Below the pieces are notes generated by a model. It saw only the letters and a program-made list of their open reading frames with translations, was not told the DNA's origin and ran no database searches. DNA of 52,169 bases, taken from contig PKUC01000024.1 in assembly GCA_002868865.1 (NCBI GenBank), forward strand, positions 1-52,169, read 5' to 3'. A program made the translations under genes and the position numbers. Shown piece by piece: positions 34,709-44,265 of this stretch. Source of the DNA: Desulfuromonas sp. Its GTDB lineage: Bacteria; Desulfobacterota; Desulfuromonadia; Desulfuromonadales; Geopsychrobacteraceae. Within the stretch, counting starts at the first letter, position 1; every line of letters starts with the position of its first letter.

Positions 34709-35686
34709 ATGGCCAAAGCTCTGGGATTGATGTCTGGTGGGCTCGACAGTACTCTCGCGGCGATGACGCTCATGAGGCAGGGGGTCGAAGTCGTCGGAAT
34801 TTCGTTTGAAACCCCCTTTTTTAACGCCGATAAGGCGAAAAGTGCGGCGCAGCAGATCGGCTATCCGCTGATTGTCAAGGATATCGGCGAGGTTCACCTG
34901 GAGGTGCTGAAAAAGCCGAAATATGGCTACGGGCGCAATATGAACCCCTGCATCGATTGTCATGCTCTGATGTTTCGACTGGCCGGAGAGATGATGCAGG
35001 AGCAGGGCTTCGATTTTCTCTTTTCCGGCGAGGTGCTTGGACAACGGCCGATGAGCCAGAACGCCAACGCGCTGCGCTCCGTGGCGAATCATTCCGGATA
35101 TCCCGATAAGGTGTTACGGCCGCTCAGCGCAAAGCTTCTGCCGGAGACACCGATGGAAATAGCCGGTCTGGTCGATCGTGAGCAGTTGCTTGACATCCAG
35201 GGCCGTTCGCGCAAGCCGCAACAGGCTTATGCTCGTGAATGGGGGTATCTCGATTTTCCCTCTTCAGCCGGTGGTTGTCTTCTGACCGAGGTCGGCTTCT
35301 CCAACAGGCTGCGGGATCAATTGACCCATAGCCCTGAATCGACCGTTGTCGATATGGAGCTGCTCAAGGTTGGCCGTCAGTTTCGCCTGTCGGACCGAAG
35401 CAAGTTGATTCTGGGTCGCAATCGGGCGGATAATGATGCGCTCAATCAGGTTCTTCAGGATTCCGGTATGCGTCTGCGCTGCCGGGATTTCTCCGGTCCG
35501 CTGGGTGTGCTGCGTGGCTGTCCTGACGACGCCGATCGTCTTAAGGCGGCAGGGATTGTCGCTTCGTACGGCAAGGGCAAGGATGAGGCGGCGGTGGAGG
35601 TTCTGTTCTTTGGTGACGGGCAGGAATTCTGCCTGAATGTCGCCCCGACCCCGCGGGAGATCTGCATGCAGGCGATTCTCTCCTGA
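34709..35686 (+). CDS. PP-loop ATPase, tRNA thiouridylase-like, with NFACT-R-like tail
   Basis: 325 aa. The N-terminal PP-loop is SGGLDST (residues 9-15), which binds ATP for adenylation, followed by a CxxC pair (Cys 81 and 84 in NPCIDCHAL) and SGEVLGQRPMSQN. This half resembles MnmA/ThiI-type tRNA sulfurtransferases. The C-terminal quarter (LKVGRQFRLSDRSKLILGRNRADNDAL) resembles the NFACT-R/DUF814 RNA-binding domain, which contains a similar GRN..ND pattern. It lacks the THUMP domain of ThiI and the full length of MnmA. The likely role is tRNA or other RNA thiolation; the substrate is not known. Confidence 0.75.
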   Translation: MAKALGLMSGGLDSTLAAMTLMRQGVEVVGISFETPFFNADKAKSAAQQIGYPLIVKDIGEVHLEVLKKPKYGYGRNMNPCIDCHALMFRLAGEMMQEQGFDFLFSGEVLGQRPMSQNANALRSVANHSGYPDKVLRPLSAKLLPETPMEIAGLVDREQLLDIQGRSRKPQQAYAREWGYLDFPSSAGGCLLTEVGFSNRLRDQLTHSPESTVVDMELLKVGRQFRLSDRSKLILGRNRADNDALNQVLQDSGMRLRCRDFSGPLGVLRGCPDDADRLKAAGIVASYGKGKDEAAVEVLFFGDGQEFCLNVAPTPREICMQAILS

Positions 35687-35713
35687 TTTTCTATTCTGCA
35701 ACTGCTCGACATA

Positions 35714-35751
35714 AAAAAGCCCCGTCAGGATTTCTCCTGACGGGGCTTTTT
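35714..35751. terminator. Bidirectional terminator
   Basis: A 17-bp perfect stem (35714-35730 with 35735-35751) with a TTTC loop between the convergent PP-loop gene and groEL. Confidence 0.9.
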
Positions 35752-35772
35752 GTTAATCAGGTGAGGCGCAGA

Positions 35773-37437
<1,665 letters not shown>

Positions 37438-37481
37438 TTAAATGATTTGGTAGCTTGTTCCAGCGGTTTCGATTTTGTTCT

Positions 37482-37561
37482 CTGGCAAGGCGCGAGCAGC
37501 GCAGGAGCGCAGCGTAGCTTTATGCTACGTGAGCAACTGAGCAGCACAGCAACGCCGCCAG
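37482..37561. repeat. Large imperfect palindrome in the groES-groEL spacer
   Basis: About 80 bp, bounded by CTGGC (37482-37486) and GCCAG (37557-37561), with a central hairpin CGTAGC-TTTAT-GCTACG (37513-37529) and GC-rich arms rich in GCAGCGC/GCTGC motifs that pair imperfectly. It looks like a REP/MITE-type dispersed element. As RNA it would form a strong hairpin between groES and groEL and could affect their ratio or mRNA stability. Copy number elsewhere is not visible here. Confidence 0.6.
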
Positions 37562-37580
37562 GAAGCAAAAGCGGAACTGC

Positions 37581-37871
37581 CTACTCTACAACGCCGAGGA
37601 TGTCGTCTTCGCGCATAATCATGTATTCCTTGCCGTCAACCTTGATCTCGCTGCCGGCGTACTTGCCGAACAGAACCAGATCGCCTTCTTTGACGTCCAG
37701 AGGCAGAACCTTTCCGTCTTCGGTGGTCTTGCCTTTGCCGACCGCGATGACTTTGCCTTCCTGTGGTTTTTCTTTGGAGACGGTGTCCGGGATGATGATG
37801 CCCCCTGCGGTGGTGGTCTCTTCTTCGACGCGCTCAACAATGAGGCGGTCCTGTAAAGGTCTGATTTTCAT
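37581..37871 (-). CDS. groES: Co-chaperonin GroES
   Basis: 96 aa from the ATG at 37871 with AAAGGAG upstream. GroES caps the GroEL chamber. Visible are [17 protein letters not shown], the mobile loop [18 protein letters not shown] (residues 20-37) and [24 protein letters not shown]. It is the first gene of the CIRCE-controlled groES-groEL operon. Confidence 0.98.
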   Translation of the reverse strand: MKIRPLQDRLIVERVEEETTTAGGIIIPDTVSKEKPQEGKVIAVGKGKTTEDGKVLPLDVKEGDLVLFGKYAGSEIKVDGKEYMIMREDDILGVVE

Positions 37872-37994
37872 GTTTTGCTGCTCCTTTCGTGTCGTGTTTC
37901 GGCCCTTTGGCCAATATCCAAGCGATAAACGTAGAAAAGAGACCGGTTCGTGCTCAAAGAGCAAGAGCTGTCTCTCTTTGTGAGTTATGCCTTG

Positions 37995-38021
37995 TTAGCA
38001 CTCGAATCGCATGAGTGCTAA
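37995..38021 (-). promoter_or_regulatory. CIRCE operator (HrcA site)
   Basis: TTAGCACTC, nine bases, GAGTGCTAA: a perfect match to the CIRCE consensus. It lies just downstream of the predicted groES start site. HrcA binds it as a repressor and releases it on heat shock. hrcA is not in this window. Confidence 0.97.
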
Positions 38022-38032
38022 CGACGGATCCA

Positions 38033-38060
38033 ATAATAATGTCCGGCATGGGATTGTCAA
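38033..38060 (-). promoter_or_regulatory. Sigma-70-type promoter of groESL
   Basis: On the minus strand TTGACA (38060-38055), a 16-bp spacer and TATTAT (38038-38033), placing the start point at the edge of the CIRCE element. Confidence 0.8.
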
Positions 38061-38086
38061 GTTTTTCTTTCGATTTTTTTGGACGT

Positions 38087-38659
38087 TCAGCTCGATTTTC
38101 GAGGGGATGTCAGACGTTGTGCAATACGCAAAAACTCGATGGCGTCGGCGAGGCGACCGAGGACCCCGCCAAAGCCGGCTCGGAAGGCGATGGCGTCGCT
38201 TTCCTGTAGAAAGGTCAGGATCGACGGCTCGCAGCAGGGAGCGGCAGAGCTGTTGATCAGAAAGGTTGCATCGGCTGCGCTTAGGGTGCGGCTGCTGATC
38301 AGGTCTGTCACCGTCCCGTAGGGGGGTGTGGGGTCGCTACAGAGGCCGCCGAGCCAGCAGGTTGGGCAGCAGAAACGGTTGCCGGTATAGGGTCCGGATG
38401 CGGCCTGGCAGGACTGGTGAGGAAGTGGAGCTGACAGGCAGTGAGGGCAGAGGGGTGTTGATTGCTGTGGTGAGGCGCAGTTGAGAGCGATGGCACCCCC
38501 GTGGAAGCGGCGCAGTTGTCCCTCTTGGTCCAGCTGTTTCAGGTCGCGATGGATCGTCATCCGCGACGTTCCGAGTTGCTGCGCGAGGTGCTGCACAGAC
38601 AGGGTACCACTGGATGCGAGCAGGTTGATGATTCTGGTGTGGCGCTGCGTTTTTGACAT
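38087..38659 (-). CDS. DeoR-type HTH protein with Cys-rich, NosL-like C-terminal region
   Basis: 190 aa. Residues 1-57 are a DeoR winged HTH ending in the family mark RRFHGGA. Ten cysteines follow at 61, 71, 74, 84, 97, 98, 101, 107, 142 and 143, including CPHC and CCPTC pairs, which suggests a metal- or redox-sensing knuckle. The last part (ATFLINSSAAPCCEPSILTF ... AIAFRAGFGGVLGRLADAI) resembles the end of NosL-like proteins (residue visible in the membrane-protein family of copper chaperones for N2O reductase), with an A..F...GG pattern. There is no sugar-phosphate isomerase-like effector domain as in normal DeoR. It ends 27 bp before the groES promoter on the same strand. The ligand is unknown; a thiol/metal sensor is inferred. 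Confidence 0.7.
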   Translation of the reverse strand: MSKTQRHTRIINLLASSGTLSVQHLAQQLGTSRMTIHRDLKQLDQEGQLRRFHGGAIALNCASPQQSTPLCPHCLSAPLPHQSCQAASGPYTGNRFCCPTCWLGGLCSDPTPPYGTVTDLISSRTLSAADATFLINSSAAPCCEPSILTFLQESDAIAFRAGFGGVLGRLADAIEFLRIAQRLTSPRKSS

Positions 38660-38838
38660 CGGCCTCTTTTCCTGCAGTGTGTGGACTGAATTTAAGCCAG
38701 ATTAAAGTCCGTCAGGCGCTTGGTGCGAGCGATAGTACGTCGTTCTGCCTGCTGGGCAGGCCAGAACCGTTTATCGCGAGTTTACCGAAAATTAAACCGA
38801 TTTAGCCGCGCTTAAAGTTTTTATCAATGTTAAATATT

Positions 38839-38871
38839 ATGGTTGACATTTTCTACCATGACGGCTATATC
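38839..38871 (+). promoter_or_regulatory. Promoter of the XRE-cupin gene with overlapping inverted repeat
   Basis: TTGACA at 38843-38848, a 17-bp spacer and TATATC at 38866-38871. The inverted repeat ATGGT (38839-38843) / ACCAT (38855-38859) straddles the -35 box and could be an autoregulatory operator. Confidence 0.55.
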
Positions 38872-38918
38872 GTTCGAAGATAAAACCCTTTTCTATTTAT
38901 GTGAGAGCAGCAGGTTCT

Positions 38919-39479
38919 ATGGAATTTGAAATCGGTCCGAAAATCAAGACATTACGTAAAGAACGCAAGTTGACCCTGCAGGACGTGGCGACGGAGACGG
39001 GCTTTTCGCCAGCTCTGATCTCACAGATAGAGAATAATAACGTTTCACCACCGATTGCAACTCTTTCCAAGATCGCCCGTTTCTTCGATGTGAAGATGAG
39101 CTTTTTCTTCGAGGAAGGTGAGGCAGTAGCGAAGTACGAGGTGGTGCGCAAGGATGATCGCAGGGTGGTTAGTCGGGTGATTTCCAAAGACGGTACCGGC
39201 CATGGTTACACCTACGAAACCCTGTCGTACCGCAAGCGTAACAAAAAGATGGAGCCCTTCTTGCTGACGGTCTCCGAGCGCGCCAAGGAGGAGACGCTCT
39301 ACAGCCACGAAGGTGAGGAGTTTCTGCTGATCACCAAGGGACAGGCCGAGCTGATTCTCGATGAAGAACGTTTTGTGCTCGAAGAGGGTGATGCCGCGTA
39401 TTTTGATTCTTCTGTGCGCCACCGCCTGCTCTCAAAGGAGGGCGAGACCGTCCAGGTCCTCGCGGTCGTGACCCGCTGA
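38919..39479 (+). CDS. XRE-family regulator with cupin domain
   Basis: 186 aa from the ATG at 38919; an in-frame GTG at 38901 is an alternative. Residues 1-65 are a lambda-repressor-type HTH (IKTLRKERKLTLQDVATETG, then FSPALISQIENNNVSPP). Residues about 110-185 are a cupin-2 beta barrel (YSHEGEEFLLITKGQAELIL, EEGDAAYFDSSVRHRL). Such proteins are usually local regulators that sense a small metabolite in the cupin pocket. It is 103 bp upstream of and codirectional with the methylmalonyl-CoA mutase gene, so it probably controls that operon in response to a propionate-pathway intermediate. Confidence 0.9.
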   Translation: MEFEIGPKIKTLRKERKLTLQDVATETGFSPALISQIENNNVSPPIATLSKIARFFDVKMSFFFEEGEAVAKYEVVRKDDRRVVSRVISKDGTGHGYTYETLSYRKRNKKMEPFLLTVSERAKEETLYSHEGEEFLLITKGQAELILDEERFVLEEGDAAYFDSSVRHRLLSKEGETVQVLAVVTR

Positions 39480-39582
39480 GGGTGACGAGAACCTGCTGCC
39501 GTGGTCTCAATATAGCAATTCACACCGAATCCTGTCTGTTTGATATCCTGTTGATACTTTAGAAGATGAAAGGGCCCGCTCT

Positions 39583-41721
39583 ATGAGCAGTTTTGAAAAG
39601 AAAACCCTGGCCGACTGGGAAGTTCAGGCGAAAAAGTTGTTGAAGAAGGATGACCTGTCCGATTTTAAATGGGATACCCCCGAGGGGATCAGCGTTAAGC
39701 CGTTGTACACCGCAGCCGACATCGAAGGACTGGAGACTGCTGACACCCTGCCGGGCCTGGCGCCGTTTGTCCGTGGGCCGATGGCGACCATGTATGCTGG
39801 CCGCCCCTGGACCGTGCGTCAGTACGCCGGCTTCTCAACCGCCGAGGAGTCCAACGCCTTCTACAAGCGCAACCTCGCCGCCGGCCAGCAGGGCCTCTCG
39901 GTCGCCTTCGACCTGGCGACCCACCGCGGATACGACTCCGATCATCCGCGTGTTGTCGGTGATGTCGGTAAGGCCGGTGTCGCCATCGATTCCGTCGAGG
40001 ACATGAAGATCCTCTTCGGCGACATCCCCCTCGACAAGGTATCGGTATCGATGACCATGAACGGCGCCGTACTGCCGATCATGGCCAACTATATCGTCGC
40101 CGCCGAAGAGCAGGGCGTTTCCGAAGACAAGCTGGCTGGAACCATTCAGAACGATATCCTTAAAGAGTTCATGGTTCGCAACACCTACATCTACCCACCG
40201 GCGCCGTCGATGAAGATCATCGGCGACATCATCGAGTACACCAGCCAGAAGATGCCGAAGTTCAACTCGATCTCCATCTCCGGCTATCACATTCAGGAAG
40301 CGGGCGCCAACAACGCCCTCGAGTTGGCCTTCACCCTGGCCGACGGCCTTGAATATGTGCGCCAAGCAGTTGCTAAAGGATTGGATGTCGATGCCTTTGC
40401 GCCGCGCCTCTCCTTCTTCTTTGCCATCGGCATGAACTTCTTCATGGAGGCCTCCAAACTGCGCGCCGCCCGTTTCCTCTGGGCCAAGCTGATGAAAGAG
40501 TTCAACCCGAAGAACCCGAAATCCTCGATGCTGCGGACCCATTGCCAGACATCCGGCTGGTCGCTGACCGAGCAGGACCCGTACAATAACGTCATCCGCA
40601 CCACCATGGAAGCGATGGCTGCCGTGCTCGGTGGCACCCAGTCGCTGCATACCAACGCGCTGGACGAAGCGATCGCCCTGCCCACCGATCACTCAGCACG
40701 CATTGCCCGCAATACCCAGCTGGTGATTCAGGAAGAGTCCGGCATCTGCAACGTCGTCGATCCCCTGGGTGGCTCCTACTATGTTGAATCGCTAACCAGC
40801 TCGCTGATCGAAGAAGCTACCAAGATCCTCGATGAGATCGAAGAGCTGGGCGGTATGACCAAGGCCATCGAATCAGGGATGCCGAAGCTGCGCATTGAAG
40901 AGTCAGCCGCTAAGAAACAGGCGGCCATCGATTCGGGGCGCGACGTCATCGTTGGTGTCAACAAGTACCAACTGGCCGAAGAGGATGAGATCGAAGTCCT
41001 CGACGTCGATAACGCTGCGGTGCGCGAATCGCAGATCGCCCGCCTCAACAAGATGCGTGACGACCGCGACGAGGCGGCCTGCCGGCAGGCCCTTGACGCC
41101 ATTACCGTAGCCTGCGAAAGTGGCGAAGGGAACCTCCTCGATCTGAGCGTCAAGGCCGCCCGCCTACGCGCCTCGGTCGGCGAGATTTCCGACGCGATGG
41201 AGAAGGTTTTCGGCCGCCACAAGGCAGAAATTAAACTGGTTTCGGGTGCTTATGGATCTGTCGTGAACGAAGATAGTGATTTCAATGATGTGAAAGAGCG
41301 GATCGAAGCCTTCGCGGCCAAAGAGGGGCGCCGCCCCCGGATTCTGGTGGCCAAGATGGGGCAGGACGGCCATGATCGCGGTGCCAAAGTTGTGGCATCC
41401 GCTTACGCCGACGCCGGTTTCGACGTCGATGTCGGACCGTTGTTCCAGACTCCGGAAGAAGCGGCCAAAATGGCGGTTGAGAACGATGTCCATGTGGTCG
41501 GCGTATCTTCGCTCGCTGCCGGTCACAAGACTTTGGTGCCGCAGTTGGTCGCCGAGCTGAAAAAACTCGACGCTGAGGACATCGCTGTGGTCTGTGGTGG
41601 AGTTATCCCGCGGCAGGATTACGATGCCCTCTACGCGGCCGGTGCCGCCAAGATTTTCGGTCCCGGCACACCGATTACTGTTTCGGCAGCACAGACCCTG
41701 GATGCGATTGAAGGTAAATGA
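39583..41721 (+). CDS. Methylmalonyl-CoA mutase, single-chain
   Basis: 712 aa, both the TIM-barrel catalytic domain and the cobalamin domain in one chain, like the large (MutB/ScpA) subunit. The substrate region includes [15 protein letters not shown] and [17 protein letters not shown]; the active-site loop is [17 protein letters not shown]. The C-terminal B12-binding domain begins [15 protein letters not shown] with the cobalt-ligand His near residue 597. It converts methylmalonyl-CoA to succinyl-CoA through an adenosylcobalamin radical. With MeaB and the epimerase it covers the propionyl-CoA/succinyl-CoA link; a methylmalonyl-CoA carboxylase/decarboxylase is not in the window. Confidence 0.97.
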   Translation: MSSFEKKTLADWEVQAKKLLKKDDLSDFKWDTPEGISVKPLYTAADIEGLETADTLPGLAPFVRGPMATMYAGRPWTVRQYAGFSTAEESNAFYKRNLAAGQQGLSVAFDLATHRGYDSDHPRVVGDVGKAGVAIDSVEDMKILFGDIPLDKVSVSMTMNGAVLPIMANYIVAAEEQGVSEDKLAGTIQNDILKEFMVRNTYIYPPAPSMKIIGDIIEYTSQKMPKFNSISISGYHIQEAGANNALELAFTLADGLEYVRQAVAKGLDVDAFAPRLSFFFAIGMNFFMEASKLRAARFLWAKLMKEFNPKNPKSSMLRTHCQTSGWSLTEQDPYNNVIRTTMEAMAAVLGGTQSLHTNALDEAIALPTDHSARIARNTQLVIQEESGICNVVDPLGGSYYVESLTSSLIEEATKILDEIEELGGMTKAIESGMPKLRIEESAAKKQAAIDSGRDVIVGVNKYQLAEEDEIEVLDVDNAAVRESQIARLNKMRDDRDEAACRQALDAITVACESGEGNLLDLSVKAARLRASVGEISDAMEKVFGRHKAEIKLVSGAYGSVVNEDSDFNDVKERIEAFAAKEGRRPRILVAKMGQDGHDRGAKVVASAYADAGFDVDVGPLFQTPEEAAKMAVENDVHVVGVSSLAAGHKTLVPQLVAELKKLDAEDIAVVCGGVIPRQDYDALYAAGAAKIFGPGTPITVSAAQTLDAIEGK

Positions 41722-41775
41722 TCCAGACGCAAGGGCACGGCATGTCGTGCCCTTGCCGCACAATCCATGACACAC

Positions 41776-41849
41776 GTAGGGGCGCGATTTATCGCGCCCT
41801 GATTTTCTTTTGTTTCTCGGTAAGTGGTCGCAATCAATTGCGCCCCTAC
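41776..41849. repeat. REP/MITE-like palindromic element between mcm and meaB
   Basis: The left end GTAGGGGCGCGATTTATCGC (41776-41795) forms its own hairpin with the following GCCC. The right end (41826-41849) is a second hairpin ending GCGCCCCTAC, an inverted copy of the outer ten bases. This paired layout is typical of short non-coding dispersed repeats of the GTAGGGGC type seen in many bacteria. It fills most of the 144-bp mcm-meaB gap and ends 16 bp before the meaB start. Confidence 0.75.
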
Positions 41850-41865
41850 AGATAAGGTTCGAACC

Positions 41866-42846
41866 GTGTCTACTGTCACCAAACTTGCCGATGGTGTCCG
41901 CTCCGGGAAACTTCGCCCGCTCGCCAAAGCGATCACCCTCATCGAAAGCCGTAACCCGGATCATTCAGCCGATGCAGCCGCGCTGCTCGATACCCTCCTG
42001 CCCGACTCCGGACGCTCGATCCGTGTCGGTATCTCCGGCGTGCCCGGTGCCGGAAAGAGTACCTTCATTGAAGCCCTCGGAATGCACCTGATCGCTACAG
42101 GGCACAAAGTCGCTATTCTTGCCGTCGATCCCACCTCGCAACTGTCCGGTGGTTCGATTTTGGGCGACAAAACCCGTATGGAAGAACTCTCCCGTGAGCA
42201 GAACGCCTTCATCCGTCCGTCACCGTCGGGGGATACCCTTGGCGGCGTGGCACGCAAAACTCGCGAGACCATGCTGCTCTGTGAGGCGGCTGGGTTCGAT
42301 GTGATTATCGTCGAGACCGTGGGGGTTGGACAGTCGGAAGTCACCGTCGCATCGATGGTCGATTTTTTTCTGCTGCTGCAGTTGCCCAACGCCGGTGATG
42401 AATTGCAGGGGATCAAGAAGGGCGTGATGGAGGTCGCTGACGCTATCCTGGTCAACAAGGCCGAAGGGGATAATCGCCCGAAAGCTGAGTTGGCTCGTCA
42501 GCAGTACGAAAATGCGCTGCACCTGTTTAAGCCTAAGAGTCAGAACTGGCGTGTTCCGGCGCTGCTCTGCAGTGCGCTGCGCAATGAGGGGGTTGCGGAA
42601 TTCTGGCAGACGGTCGAGCGTTTCAGGGAGGCGATGCGGCAGAGTGGTGAGTTTGCTGCCAGGCGTCAACTGCAGGCCAACGACTGGATGTGGGCGCTGG
42701 TGATGGATGAGCTCAAAGAGCTGTTCATGCGTGATAAAAATGTTGCTGCTCTGCTCCCACAGGTACAGGCGGGGGTCAGTCAGGGCGGGACAACGCCGGG
42801 GGTTGCAGCGCGTCGACTGCTTGAAACGTTTCGTCGCAGTTATTAA
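41866..42846 (+). CDS. meaB: Methylmalonyl-CoA mutase-associated GTPase MeaB
   Basis: 326 aa from the GTG at 41866 with AAGG upstream; the frame opens earlier at 41824, but that part lies inside the palindromic element and is unlikely to be coding. G-protein motifs: P-loop GVPGAGKST (residues about 58-66), VDPTSQLSGGSILGDKTRM, ETVGVGQSE (switch) and NKAEGDN (base recognition). MeaB gates cobalamin loading and protects the mutase from inactivation. It follows mcm directly, as usual. Confidence 0.95.
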   Translation: MSTVTKLADGVRSGKLRPLAKAITLIESRNPDHSADAAALLDTLLPDSGRSIRVGISGVPGAGKSTFIEALGMHLIATGHKVAILAVDPTSQLSGGSILGDKTRMEELSREQNAFIRPSPSGDTLGGVARKTRETMLLCEAAGFDVIIVETVGVGQSEVTVASMVDFFLLLQLPNAGDELQGIKKGVMEVADAILVNKAEGDNRPKAELARQQYENALHLFKPKSQNWRVPALLCSALRNEGVAEFWQTVERFREAMRQSGEFAARRQLQANDWMWALVMDELKELFMRDKNVAALLPQVQAGVSQGGTTPGVAARRLLETFRRSY

Positions 42847-42894
42847 TTGTGTCGAACTGAACTCATAAAATTCTTACAATATGGAGTCACACGT

Positions 42895-43302
42895 ATGATC
42901 GAAAAAATCAATCACATCGGCATCGCGGTTAAAAACCTGGAAAACTCGATCCCCTTCTATCGCGATCAGCTCGGGATGGAGTTCGAGGGCACGGAAGAGG
43001 TTGCCGAGCAGCGAGTTCGGGTGGCGTTTCTGAAGGTCGGTGAAAGTCGTATCGAGCTGCTTGAGCCGACATCGACAGACTCGCCTGTGGCAAAGTTTAT
43101 CGAAAAAAATGGCGAAGGGATCCATCATCTGGCCTACGAGGTTGAGGATATTGAGCGGTCTTTACGGCAACTGAGTGAGCAGGGTGTTCGTCTGGTTGAC
43201 ACCGCACCTCGGAACGGGGCGCACGGCAGTCGGATCGCCTTTTTGCACCCCAAGTCGAGCGGCGGGGTGCTCACTGAGATATGCCAGATGGGCGGACATT
43301 GA
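42895..43302 (+). CDS. mce: Methylmalonyl-CoA epimerase
   Basis: 135 aa from the ATG at 42895, with TGGAG 8-12 bases upstream. It is a VOC-fold metalloenzyme converting (S)- to (R)-methylmalonyl-CoA. Two beta-alpha-beta-beta-beta modules contribute the metal ligands: INHIGIAVKNLE at the start, GIHHLAYEVEDIE in the middle and LTEICQ at the end. It completes the mcm-meaB-mce set. Confidence 0.95.
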   Translation: MIEKINHIGIAVKNLENSIPFYRDQLGMEFEGTEEVAEQRVRVAFLKVGESRIELLEPTSTDSPVAKFIEKNGEGIHHLAYEVEDIERSLRQLSEQGVRLVDTAPRNGAHGSRIAFLHPKSSGGVLTEICQMGGH

Positions 43303-43325
43303 TAGAACGCCGTTATTTTTCACTG

Positions 43326-43354
43326 TTGACATTTTCCCTCTGCGGGAATACTTT
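43326..43354 (+). promoter_or_regulatory. Candidate sigma-70 promoter for the thioredoxin-like gene
   Basis: TTGACA at 43326-43331, a 17-bp spacer and TACTTT at 43349-43354, about 70 bp before the start codon. Confidence 0.5.
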
Positions 43355-43424
43355 GTTTTAGAAGTTCTTTTGATGTTGATAGGCGGAATCGTATCTGGCC
43401 GCATTGCTTGTCTGTGGAGTCTTT

Positions 43425-43916
43425 GTGTCGAAGTTTTTGCTCGGAGTTCTGCTCTGGTGTTCTCTCATTTTTTCGGGGGCTGTTTCTGCAGACCCTATTG
43501 GCAGTCCGGCAGCTGATTTCAGCGCGCAGACTCTGGGCGGGCAGGCGTTTCAGCTCTCGGCCCTTAAGGGTCAACCGATATTGCTGAAGATCGGGACGAC
43601 CTGGTGTCCGAGCTGTCGAACCCAAGCAAAGACAATCGACAAGGTGCGACCATTTCTGGTTGAAAATGGGGTTCGCCTCGTCGACGTTTTTATCGATGAA
43701 ACCGCGCGTTCGGTTGAGCGTTATTATCGGGCTGGCGGGTATAAAAAGGCAGACGCGATCATTTTGGATAACGGCTCTGCTTACGAGCAGTATAACGTTT
43801 ACGTGATCCCGCGGGTATTGCTGATAGACGAGGATTTTAACATCGTCCGGGACGGCGGGGACTTGTCCGCACGGCAATTGAAGTCTCTCGTTACGGACAT
43901 GGTTGAGGGGCGCTAA
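43425..43916 (+). CDS. Exported thioredoxin-like (TlpA/ResA-type) protein
   Basis: 163 aa from the GTG at 43425, chosen because GGAG lies five bases upstream; a TTG at 43404 is also in frame. A signal peptide or anchor (FLLGVLLWCSLIFSGAVSA) is followed by an AhpC/TSA-like thioredoxin fold with active site WCPSC (Cys 61 and 64), LLKIGTTW before it, and the cis-Pro loop VYVIPRVLLID. It most likely reduces disulfides in the periplasm, for example of apocytochromes (ResA role) or other envelope proteins. It is not next to resB or ccsB. Confidence 0.85.
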   Translation: MSKFLLGVLLWCSLIFSGAVSADPIGSPAADFSAQTLGGQAFQLSALKGQPILLKIGTTWCPSCRTQAKTIDKVRPFLVENGVRLVDVFIDETARSVERYYRAGGYKKADAIILDNGSAYEQYNVYVIPRVLLIDEDFNIVRDGGDLSARQLKSLVTDMVEGR

Positions 43917-44055
43917 TAATCAGTGTTGCAAACTGTGCGCTCTGTGGTATAAAACCTACAGTGCGTTTGAGAAGTGATACCAAGACGCAACGCAGAAGTT
44001 GCAGTAAATCCTATGGCATACCAAGAAAATCCTTGTTTTTTAGTATGTTCCCGTG

Positions 44056-44073
44056 TTGGCGTGAACTTTGCTT
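44056..44073 (+). promoter_or_regulatory. Sigma-54-type promoter upstream of the porin gene
   Basis: TTGGCGTG, four bases, TTGCTT: the GG and GC dinucleotides are exactly ten bases apart, as required for RpoN. It matches YTGGCACG-N4-TTGCW at all but two positions. The predicted start is near 44083. It lies in the 349-bp AT-rich gap before the porin; the rest of that gap shows no ORF of note. Confidence 0.65.
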
Positions 44074-44163
44074 AATGTTTTTGTTGGTACTGTACGTTGT
44101 TTTGCGTGTCGCAGTATTTATTTAGCCCGTTTATTAGATAAATGAGTGTTCCAAGCGTGATTT

Positions 44164-44231
44164 GAGAGCATCTTTATATAGTGTGCTCTCACGTTACGCA
44201 ACGTTTCTTGTCACGCCGAAAAGTGTTCGGC
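44164..44231 (+). other. Structured 5' leader of the porin mRNA
   Basis: Two hairpins lie within the roughly 180-nt predicted leader: GAGAGCA (44164-44170) with TGCTCTC (44184-44190), and GCCGAA (44215-44220) with TTCGGC (44226-44231). An AAAGGAGG ribosome-binding site follows at about 44250-44257. They may serve mRNA stability or small-RNA control; no known riboswitch was recognised. Confidence 0.4.
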
Positions 44232-44265
44232 AATCTACCCAACTGTTTTAAAGGAGGTAACACCA

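Noticed and set aside
34709-35686. Possible LarE (cofactor synthesis for LarA)
   Set aside because: It has a PP-loop as LarE does, but the CxxC region and NFACT-R-like tail fit RNA sulfurtransferases better, and the gene is not adjacent to larA.
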